Of a DNA stretch of 6,377 bases, positions 1-5,238 are shown one piece after another. How positions within the stretch are numbered: position 1 is the first letter of the stretch; every line of letters begins with the position of its first letter. The DNA lies in NCBI GenBank assembly GCA_017549665.1, contig JAFYUD010000066.1, positions 1 to 6,377 on the forward strand, in the 5' to 3' direction. The DNA comes from Clostridia bacterium (lineage in GTDB: Bacteria > Bacillota_A > Clostridia > Oscillospirales > Acutalibacteraceae). A program made the position numbers and the translations under genes. A model generated the notes under the pieces. That model did not search any database and was not told where the DNA came from. It saw only the letters and a list, made by a program, of their open reading frames with translations.

Positions 1-1040
1 CAGCAGTCCTCGTAAGGCTCGATTGAAATATCGAATGTGTCGATTTTTCTTGAAATTTCGATGATTTCGTTCTTATCCATACCGATACAGGGTCTGAAAA
101 CGGGAAGCTCTGCTGCAGCGTCTGTACAGCGCAGTGCCCACATTGTCTGTGATGCAACCTGACCCACGCTTTCACCTGTTATAAGAGCACCGCAGTCTTT
201 GCTTTCTGCGATTCTTGATGCAATCTTCATCATGATTCTTCTCATGGTGATTGTGAACATATCCTCGGGCGAATTGTCTCTGATAGCTTCCTGAATTTCT
301 GTGAAATGAACCGTATAAAGGTCGATTCTTCCGCTGTAACGTGCAACTTTTTTAAGAAGTTCATGCACTTTCATTTCAGCTCTTTCGGAAGTATAGGGAG
401 GTGATGCAAAATGAACAGCTGTGAGCTGAAGACCTCTTTTTGCCATCATCCATGCAGCAACGGGACTGTCGATACCGCCTGAAATAAGCACGCATGCATT
501 ACCGCCGGTGCCCGTAGGCATACCGCCTGCACCCTTGAGCTGATTGCCGTGAATGAAAGCGTGACGGTCACGGACTTCAACTGTGACCTTTACGTCGGGA
601 TTATGCACGTCAACCTTAAGATGATGAAATTTTGACAGCAGGAAGCCGCCGACCTCGTTACATATCTGAGGTGAATTGAAGGGGAATTTCTTGTCCGAAC
701 GCTTTGCTTCAACCTTGAAGGTCTTTGCAAACATAAGCTCGTCGCTGAGATACTCAAATGCTGTCTGCTTGATTACGTCAATGTCCTTTTCGCACTGTGC
801 AGCTCTTGAAATACCAACAACACCGAAAACGTGCTGAATAAGGTCAACAGCCTTGTCGAAGTCGATATTCTCGTCAACAGGCTCAATAACTGTTGTTGAC
901 TGTGAACGGATGAACTTGAATTCACCTACGCCGTGACGAAGACGCTGTCTGATGTTCTTGATAAGTATATCTTCAAATGTGCGGCGGTTGAGGCCCTTGA
1001 GGGCAAGCTCACCGTCTTTTAAAAGTATAATTTCCTTCAT
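1..1040 (-). CDS. thiI: tRNA 4-thiouridine synthase ThiI (partial, C-terminus beyond the left edge)
   Basis: ThiI adenylates U8 of tRNA with ATP and transfers persulfide sulfur to make 4-thiouridine; in many bacteria it also supplies sulfur for the thiamin thiazole. It is cytoplasmic. I translated 346 codons from the ATG at 1040; the frame stays open to base 1. The N-terminus reads MKEIILLKDGELALKGLNRR, typical of ThiI. A ferredoxin-like and THUMP RNA-binding region follows (about residues 1-170), then the PP-loop SGGIDSPVAAW with SGGIDSP at residues 187-193, and later TGESVGQVASQT, another ThiI family motif. The visible end is EPYEDCC, as in Firmicutes ThiI near the catalytic region. Family members without a rhodanese domain have about 390-400 residues, so roughly 50 should lie outside; whether a rhodanese domain follows cannot be seen. 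The ribosome site is GGAG, 8 bases before the ATG. The gene lies 20 bases after the cysteine desulfurase, its likely sulfur donor, in the same transcription unit. Confidence 0.96.
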   Translation of the reverse strand, partial: MKEIILLKDGELALKGLNRRTFEDILIKNIRQRLRHGVGEFKFIRSQSTTVIEPVDENIDFDKAVDLIQHVFGVVGISRAAQCEKDIDVIKQTAFEYLSDELMFAKTFKVEAKRSDKKFPFNSPQICNEVGGFLLSKFHHLKVDVHNPDVKVTVEVRDRHAFIHGNQLKGAGGMPTGTGGNACVLISGGIDSPVAAWMMAKRGLQLTAVHFASPPYTSERAEMKVHELLKKVARYSGRIDLYTVHFTEIQEAIRDNSPEDMFTITMRRIMMKIASRIAESKDCGALITGESVGQVASQTMWALRCTDAAAELPVFRPCIGMDKNEIIEISRKIDTFDISIEPYEDC

Positions 1041-1060
1041 GTTTTTATCTCCGTTGAATT

Positions 1061-2188
1061 TTATCGTCTGATTCGTTTTACTATGCTGTCAACAGCATCT
1101 GCAAGCTGATGCATTTCGTCGGCAGTTGTATATCTTGAAAGGCTGACTCTTACAGCCGAATCAATAAATTTAGGGTCAAGACCGATTGCAGTAAGTACCT
1201 CACTGCGATGACCCTTTTTGCAGGCTGAGCCTGCCGAAATATAGATTCCTTTTTCGCTCAGGGCATTTACCATTGTCTGAGAGGGAACGCCGAGAACGGA
1301 CATATTGATTATGTAGGGAAGTGAATCGGGGGATGAATTTATATGTACGCCGCCGATTTTTGTGACTTCTTTTATAAAACCGTCACGGATGCGTCTGACT
1401 TCCTCATATTCACGGTTAAGGTCGGGCAATACTCTGACAGCTTCACCGAAGCCGATGATTGCCGGCATGGCTTCAGTGCCTGAATATAATCCCTTTTCCT
1501 GTCCGCCGCCCACTACGTGAGGCTGTATCTGCAGACCTTTTCTTACATAGAGTGCGCCTGCACCCTTGGGACCGTGAATTTTATGTGAGCTTACGGTCAT
1601 AAGGTCAATTCCTGCCCTTGCGGGTGAAAGGGGGATTTTGCCGAATGCCTGCACTGCATCAACATGGATAAGTGCCTGCGAATTTGCTCTTTTAACGGCT
1701 GTTTTAAGCTGATTTACGGGATTGATTGTTCCGATTTCATTGTTTACTGCCATAACTGAAATCAGCACAGTGTTCTGATTTATGGCATTCATCAGCTCAA
1801 CGGGTGAAAATGCGCCCTTTGAGTCAGGTCTGAGTCTGACAATTTCGTATCCCTGAGCTTCAAGCTTTTTCATGCATTCGCTGACACTCGGATGCTCAAC
1901 AGAGGTTGTGATGATACGGTTACCCTTTCGTCTGTTTGTACTGACAGCGCCGAAAATTGCCGTATTGTTGGCAGCTGTGCCGCTTGATGTGAAATATATT
2001 TCATCCTTGGAGCATGACAGTGCATCTGCAAGATAGCCTCTTGCTTTTTCAAGTGCCATTGATGCTTCAATGCCCTTCTTGTGCAGTGATGAGGGGTTGC
2101 CGTAATTGTTTATAAGCATATCCGTCATCTTTTCGGCAGCTTCACGGCAGACTCGTGTGGTGGCACTGTTGTCAAGATAAATTTCCAA
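1061..2188 (-). CDS. Cysteine desulfurase (NifS/IscS family), probable sulfur donor for ThiI
   Basis: A PLP-dependent cytoplasmic enzyme that turns L-cysteine into L-alanine and an enzyme-bound persulfide. The start chosen is TTG at 2188, giving 375 residues that begin (M)EIYLDNSATT, the usual family N-terminus. AAAGGAG lies 9 bases before it. The frame can be extended to an ATG at 2227 (388 residues), but that ATG has no ribosome site and lies at the predicted transcription start. Visible motifs are NNEIGTINPV, HVDAVQAFGK (PLP-contacting Asp), SSHKIHGPKG with the PLP lysine at residue 203, and SAGSACKKG with the persulfide cysteine at residue 323. The class V aminotransferase fold is complete and the length is normal. 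Only 20 bases separate it from thiI. Firmicutes often carry such a dedicated desulfurase-ThiI pair (in Bacillus subtilis the partner is called NifZ), so I infer tRNA thiolation rather than general Fe-S cluster assembly; no iscU-like scaffold gene is seen. The exact gene symbol is uncertain. Confidence 0.95.
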   Translation of the reverse strand: MEIYLDNSATTRVCREAAEKMTDMLINNYGNPSSLHKKGIEASMALEKARGYLADALSCSKDEIYFTSSGTAANNTAIFGAVSTNRRKGNRIITTSVEHPSVSECMKKLEAQGYEIVRLRPDSKGAFSPVELMNAINQNTVLISVMAVNNEIGTINPVNQLKTAVKRANSQALIHVDAVQAFGKIPLSPARAGIDLMTVSSHKIHGPKGAGALYVRKGLQIQPHVVGGGQEKGLYSGTEAMPAIIGFGEAVRVLPDLNREYEEVRRIRDGFIKEVTKIGGVHINSSPDSLPYIINMSVLGVPSQTMVNALSEKGIYISAGSACKKGHRSEVLTAIGLDPKFIDSAVRVSLSRYTTADEMHQLADAVDSIVKRIRR

Positions 2189-2197
2189 AGGTTTCAA

Positions 2198-2204
2198 CTC
2201 CTTT
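2198..2204 (-). promoter_or_regulatory. Ribosome binding site fixing the TTG start of the cysteine desulfurase
   Basis: AAAGGAG on the minus strand, 9 bases before the TTG at 2188. It lies inside the longer reading frame from the ATG at 2227, which has no comparable site. This decides the start. Confidence 0.85.
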
Positions 2205-2233
2205 ATATGTATTGATACTGAAAGCATCAGTAC

Positions 2234-2262
2234 ATTATATGTGGTGAGTCATTGACTGTTAA
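2234..2262 (-). promoter_or_regulatory. SigA-type promoter for the cysteine desulfurase-thiI operon
   Basis: On the minus strand TTAACA (2262-2257, 5 of 6 consensus) is followed by 17 bases and a perfect TATAAT (2239-2234). The -35 box begins at the base after the TGA stop of the phosphatase gene. The expected transcription start is near 2227, giving a leader of about 38 bases to the TTG at 2188. The desulfurase and thiI can therefore be transcribed independently of the phosphatase. No terminator is visible between the phosphatase and the desulfurase, so readthrough is also possible. Confidence 0.75.
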
Positions 2263-2991
2263 TCAGAAGAAGCAGGGGTCAAGACTGTATTCGGGAAATT
2301 CGTTGTAAAGATGTGAAAGGTCGTTAAGATAAGCAAGCACGGTGTCGATACCGTATCTGCCCGTACCCTTTTTGAAGAAGTAGAATTTCGTAACGCCCGT
2401 ATTCAGGAAATGAGGATCAAAGATAACCGCATCGGGGTCAAGTCCCATTATGTGATGGCAGAGGAACGTGTTGAATGCAGCGTGTGCGACGATTGCCACC
2501 TTCTGTCCGCCTGAGTGACGGTCACGTATGTAGGTTATAGCATTTTTTGCTCTTTCAAGCTGCTGAGCATCACTCCAGCCTGAGGTGAAGCTGATAAGTC
2601 TGCCGCTTTCGCTGTAGCCGTCAGCCATTTTTACGTGAGGAAACATCTCCTTTGCCTGCTCAAAGGACATTCCGGGCCATTCCTCTTCCTTGCCTCCGTT
2701 TTCGGAGAGAAGGGGGTGAATCTTTAACTCATGTACGCCGTTTTCAGGCTGTCTTTTTGTGATTTCGGTTGCAGTCTGTAAAGCTCTTCTCATTCCGCTT
2801 ACATAGATTTCGTCAAATGCGTAATTTCTGAAGCGTTCGCCGAGAAGCTCAGCCATGCGCTGTCCCTTAGGGGTGAGAGGTACGTCCTTATAGTCAAAAT
2901 CACTCAGTCCCTCCATTGATTTTCCTAGATTTCCGAAGGTCTGTGAATGTCTGATTATGTAAAGCTCAAGATCGATTTCATTAACTGCCAT
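2263..2991 (-). CDS. Histidine phosphatase superfamily protein (phosphoglycerate mutase-like)
   Basis: This superfamily uses a phosphohistidine intermediate to hydrolyse or move phosphate; the substrate cannot be told from sequence. With the ATG at 2991 the protein has 242 residues. LYIIRHSQTFGN (residues 10-21) is the signature, with catalytic His15; the usual RHG is RHS here. Further matches are PLTPKGQRMAELL, VSGMRRALQTATEI with the conserved Arg, LLSENGG with the likely acid Glu97, and VAIVAHAAFNTFL with the second catalytic His170. There is no signal peptide or membrane segment, so it is probably cytoplasmic. The frame can be extended five codons to an ATG at 3006, but GGATGTGAT (3004-2996) matches the anti-Shine-Dalgarno complement at 8 of 9 positions and fits the ATG at 2991, so I prefer that start. 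Its own promoter lies at 3025-3053. Candidate roles include a broad-specificity phosphatase, a cobalamin-pathway phosphatase or a phosphoglycerate mutase-like enzyme; the neighbours support none of them. Confidence 0.9.
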   Translation of the reverse strand: MAVNEIDLELYIIRHSQTFGNLGKSMEGLSDFDYKDVPLTPKGQRMAELLGERFRNYAFDEIYVSGMRRALQTATEITKRQPENGVHELKIHPLLSENGGKEEEWPGMSFEQAKEMFPHVKMADGYSESGRLISFTSGWSDAQQLERAKNAITYIRDRHSGGQKVAIVAHAAFNTFLCHHIMGLDPDAVIFDPHFLNTGVTKFYFFKKGTGRYGIDTVLAYLNDLSHLYNEFPEYSLDPCFF

Positions 2992-2995
2992 GTCT

Positions 2996-3004
2996 ATCAC
3001 ATCC
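2996..3004 (-). promoter_or_regulatory. Ribosome binding site for the phosphatase gene
   Basis: GGATGTGAT on the minus strand differs from the ideal GGAGGTGAT at one position, and its core lies about 8 bases before the ATG at 2991. The in-frame ATG at 3006 is preceded only by AT-rich sequence, so this site favours the shorter protein. Confidence 0.65.
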
Positions 3005-3024
3005 ATAATTTGTTTTGAATAAAT

Positions 3025-3053
3025 ATTATAACATAATATGTTCTGTTAAGCAA
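3025..3053 (-). promoter_or_regulatory. Extended -10 promoter for the phosphatase gene
   Basis: On the minus strand TATAAT (3030-3025) is perfect and carries the extended -10 TG one base upstream (3033-3032). A weak -35, TTGCTT (3053-3048, 3 of 6), stands 17 bases away. The expected transcription start is near 3018, leaving about 27 bases before the ATG at 2991. A short inverted repeat (3030-3042) lies in the spacer and could be an operator. Confidence 0.7.
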
Positions 3054-3079
3054 GAAAAATAACAATAATTTAAATGTAG

Positions 3080-3128
3080 AATTTACAGTTAATATTCAAC
3101 ACCGCAGGTGTTCCGATGATTGTAAATT
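3080..3128. other. Non-coding hairpin of unknown function in the divergent intergenic region
   Basis: AATTTACA (3080-3087) is the exact reverse complement of TGTAAATT (3121-3128). The stem extends to 12 pairs (3080-3091 with 3117-3128) if two G-T wobbles are allowed. Inside it AACACC (3098-3103) and GGTGTT (3107-3112) form a second perfect stem around a GCA loop, with a 6/4 internal loop between the two stems. A smaller inverted repeat follows, TCAGAA (3135-3140) and TTCTGA (3148-3153). No T-run follows on either strand, so it is not an intrinsic terminator, and no reading frame fits. It lies between two divergent promoters and outside both predicted transcripts. A regulator binding site, a small RNA or a decayed repeat are all possible. 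Confidence 0.4.
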
Positions 3129-3161
3129 GTTAATTCAGAAATATAAATTCTGATTTAACTG

Positions 3162-3189
3162 TTGACAAATGAAAAATTTGGGGTATACT
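3162..3189 (+). promoter_or_regulatory. SigA-type promoter of htpG
   Basis: A perfect TTGACA (3162-3167) is followed by 16 bases and TATACT (3184-3189, 5 of 6). The expected start is near 3196, inside the first half of the CIRCE element. An overlapping TATAAT at 3189-3194 is 21 bases from the -35 and is less likely to be the -10. Confidence 0.85.
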
Positions 3190-3193
3190 ATAA

Positions 3194-3220
3194 TTAGCAC
3201 TCGTAATACGAGAGTGCTAA
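3194..3220 (+). promoter_or_regulatory. CIRCE operator (HrcA repressor binding site)
   Basis: TTAGCACTC (3194-3202), nine bases (3203-3211), then GAGTGCTAA (3212-3220): both half-sites match the CIRCE consensus perfectly. HrcA binds CIRCE and represses heat-shock genes; its activity depends on GroEL, so repression lifts when misfolded protein occupies the chaperonin. The element sits at the predicted start site of htpG, the classical position for blocking initiation. In the transcript it would also form a 9-pair hairpin at the 5' end. CIRCE usually precedes groESL and hrcA-grpE-dnaK; its presence here puts HtpG in the same regulon. Confidence 0.97.
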
Positions 3221-3230
3221 TATTGTTAAA

Positions 3231-3237
3231 AAGGTGA
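3231..3237 (+). promoter_or_regulatory. Ribosome binding site of htpG, deciding its ATG start
   Basis: AAGGTGA lies 5 bases before the ATG at 3243. An in-frame GTG at 3234 is part of this site and so cannot be the start served by it. Confidence 0.8.
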
Positions 3238-3242
3238 ATTCA

Positions 3243-5114
3243 ATGAGAAAAAAGCAATTCAAAGCAGAATCAAAAAAATTGCTTGATATGATGATTAATT
3301 CTATTTACACTCATAAGGACATTTTCCTTCGTGAGATTATTTCAAACGCCAGCGATGCTATTGATAAGCTGTATTTCCGTTCGCTTACGGACAATTCCGT
3401 AGGTCTTGAGAAGGATGATTTCAGAATCGTTATTTCTCTTGACAAGGAAGCAAGAACCGTCACCGTTGAGGATAACGGCTGCGGTATGACAGCAGAGGAT
3501 CTTGAAAACAATCTCGGTACAATCGCAAGAAGCGGTTCTCTTGATTTCAAGAAGAATATGGATGATAAGAGTGATGTTGAAATCATCGGTCAGTTCGGTG
3601 TTGGCTTCTATTCAGCATTTATGGTAAGTGATAAGGTTACCGTTCTCAGTAAGGCATTCGGCAGTGACGAAGCAAATCTCTGGACAAGTGAGGGTGCAGA
3701 GGGTTACACAATCGAGCCTGCAGAAAAAGCTCAGGCAGGTACAGTTATCACTATGTATCTTAAGGAAGATACCGAGCAGGATAAGTATTCTGACTATCTT
3801 GAAACATATCGTATCACATCAATAATCAAAAAATATTCAGACTATATCCGTTACCCCATAAAAATGGACGTTTCCATGACACGACCCGTTGAGGGGGCTG
3901 AAAATGAGTATGAGACATACACTGAAACAAAGACTCTTAACAGCATGATTCCTATCTGGAGAAAGAATAAGAGTGAAATTGAAAAGGAAGAGTATGACTC
4001 ATTCTATAAGGATAAATTCTACGATTATGAAGCTCCCGTAAAGGTTATTCACAGTAAGGTAGAGGGACAGGCAACATATGATGCACTTCTCTTTATTCCT
4101 AAGAAGGCTCCTTACGATTATTATACAAAGAATTTTGAAAAAGGACTTCAGCTTTATTCAAACGGTGTTCTTATCATGGATAAATGTGCAGAGCTTCTCC
4201 CTGATTATTTCAGCTTTGTAAAGGGTCTTGTTGACAGTGCCGACCTTTCGCTGAACATTTCCCGTGAGGTGCTTCAGCACGATTATCAGCTTAAGCTTAT
4301 TGCAAAGACAATTGAAAAGAAAATCAAGGCAGAGCTTAACAGCATGCTGAAAAAAGACAGAGACAATTACGACGAATTCTTCAGGGTATTCGGTGTGCAG
4401 CTCAAATACGGCCTCTATGAAGGCTTCGGTGTAAACAAGGAAACACTTCAGGACCTTATCATGTTTGTTTCTTCTTATGAAGACAGGCTTTCAACTCTCA
4501 ATGAATATGTTGACAGAATGAAAGACGGACAGGAGAGTATCTACTATGCCTGCGGTGAAACAAAGGCTAAGATTGATATGCTTCCTCAGGTTGAGGCTGT
4601 CAAGGATAAGGGATATGAAATTCTCTACTTTACAGACAGTGTGGATGAATTCGCAATTCAGATGATTCATTCTTACGAAGAGAAGCAGTTTGTAAATGTC
4701 TGTGCAGATAAGCTCGACCTTGATACAGCTGAGGAAAAGGAAGAACTAAAAAAAGCAAATGAGGATGCAAAAGAAATTCTCGATAAGATGAGTGATGCAA
4801 TCGGTGATGGTGTAAATTCAGTACGCTTTACAAATTCACTGAAGAATCATCCGGCTTGTCTTACAAGTGAGGGTATGCTTTCAACTGAAATGGAAAAAGT
4901 CCTTAATGCAATGCCCAATGCAACAGGCGTAAAGGCTGAAACTGTGCTTGAAATCAATATCAATCACCCCATTGCTGAAAAGCTCAGAACTCTTGACGAC
5001 GAAACTCTTGCTTCTTATGCAAAGATTCTTTATGCTCAGGCAAGACTTATCGGCGGACTTTCAATTGAAGACCCTGCCGAATTCAGCAGTCTTATCAGCT
5101 CTCTTATGGTTTAA
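3243..5114 (+). CDS. htpG: Molecular chaperone HtpG (bacterial Hsp90)
   Basis: HtpG is the cytosolic Hsp90, a homodimeric ATPase that remodels client proteins together with DnaK. From the ATG at 3243 it has 623 residues, the normal length; an in-frame GTG at 3234 lies within the ribosome site and is not used here. The start MRKKQFKAESKKLLDMMINS is typical. The GHKL ATPase domain (about 1-215) shows LREIISNASDAIDKL with catalytic Glu31 and Mg-binding Asn35, DNGCGM at residues 77-82, GTIARSGS, and GQFGVGFYSAF starting at residue 116. The middle domain contains LNISREVLQHD with the gamma-phosphate-contacting Arg341. The C-terminal dimerisation domain carries HPAC and ends ...IGGLSIEDPAEFSSLISSLMV. 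No frameshift or missing key residue is seen. It appears monocistronic: a CIRCE-controlled promoter precedes it and a strong terminator follows 7 bases after the stop. Heat or protein-folding stress should induce it by releasing HrcA. Confidence 0.98.
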   Translation: MRKKQFKAESKKLLDMMINSIYTHKDIFLREIISNASDAIDKLYFRSLTDNSVGLEKDDFRIVISLDKEARTVTVEDNGCGMTAEDLENNLGTIARSGSLDFKKNMDDKSDVEIIGQFGVGFYSAFMVSDKVTVLSKAFGSDEANLWTSEGAEGYTIEPAEKAQAGTVITMYLKEDTEQDKYSDYLETYRITSIIKKYSDYIRYPIKMDVSMTRPVEGAENEYETYTETKTLNSMIPIWRKNKSEIEKEEYDSFYKDKFYDYEAPVKVIHSKVEGQATYDALLFIPKKAPYDYYTKNFEKGLQLYSNGVLIMDKCAELLPDYFSFVKGLVDSADLSLNISREVLQHDYQLKLIAKTIEKKIKAELNSMLKKDRDNYDEFFRVFGVQLKYGLYEGFGVNKETLQDLIMFVSSYEDRLSTLNEYVDRMKDGQESIYYACGETKAKIDMLPQVEAVKDKGYEILYFTDSVDEFAIQMIHSYEEKQFVNVCADKLDLDTAEEKEELKKANEDAKEILDKMSDAIGDGVNSVRFTNSLKNHPACLTSEGMLSTEMEKVLNAMPNATGVKAETVLEININHPIAEKLRTLDDETLASYAKILYAQARLIGGLSIEDPAEFSSLISSLMV

Positions 5115-5121
5115 TATTATC

Positions 5122-5148
5122 AACGGCAGATTATTCTGCCGTTTTTTT
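5122..5148 (+). terminator. Intrinsic terminator of htpG
   Basis: AACGGCAGA (5122-5130) and TCTGCCGTT (5135-5143) form a perfect 9-pair stem with a TTAT loop, followed by an unbroken run of seven T (5142-5148). It begins 7 bases after the htpG stop. The opposite strand has no T-run after the stem, so it acts only in the htpG direction. Confidence 0.95.
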
Positions 5149-5149
5149 G

Positions 5150-5178
5150 TTGACATTATAATTTGTGTATGATAAACT
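5150..5178 (+). promoter_or_regulatory. SigA-type promoter of the exported PHP hydrolase gene
   Basis: A perfect TTGACA (5150-5155) begins one base after the T-run of the htpG terminator. Seventeen bases later stands TAAACT (5173-5178, 4 of 6). The expected start near 5185 gives an AT-rich leader of about 54 bases. With the terminator, this makes the gene an independent transcription unit. Confidence 0.65.
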
Positions 5179-5238
5179 AAATTTATAAATAAGAATGATA
5201 AATTTTATGCTTATTGTTCATTTTGCGGAGGGAAGTTT

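Noticed and set aside
1870..2070. A 66-codon minus-strand frame within the cysteine desulfurase gene.
   Set aside because: It overlaps the desulfurase in another frame of the same strand, through its conserved N-terminal half, with no translation signal.
3033..3046. A possible LexA/SOS box near the phosphatase promoter, because the minus strand contains GAACATATTATGTT.
   Set aside because: The Firmicutes LexA box needs GAAC-N4-GTTC. Here the spacing and the second half-site do not fit, and the gene is not a typical SOS member.
3189..3194. TATAAT as the -10 box of the htpG promoter.
   Set aside because: It is 21 bases from the perfect TTGACA, too far for SigA. TATACT at 3184-3189 has a 16-base spacer and is the better choice.
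3311..3586. An open frame of 91 codons on the minus strand inside htpG.
   Set aside because: It is antisense to the conserved ATPase domain of HtpG, has no ribosome site and resembles no protein family; it is a by-product of codon bias.
5188..5215. Imperfect palindrome AATAAG ... CTTATT in the leader of the PHP gene.
   Set aside because: Only six matched bases at the ends, with a poorly matched AT-rich centre and no T-run. Such pairing is expected by chance in sequence of this composition.
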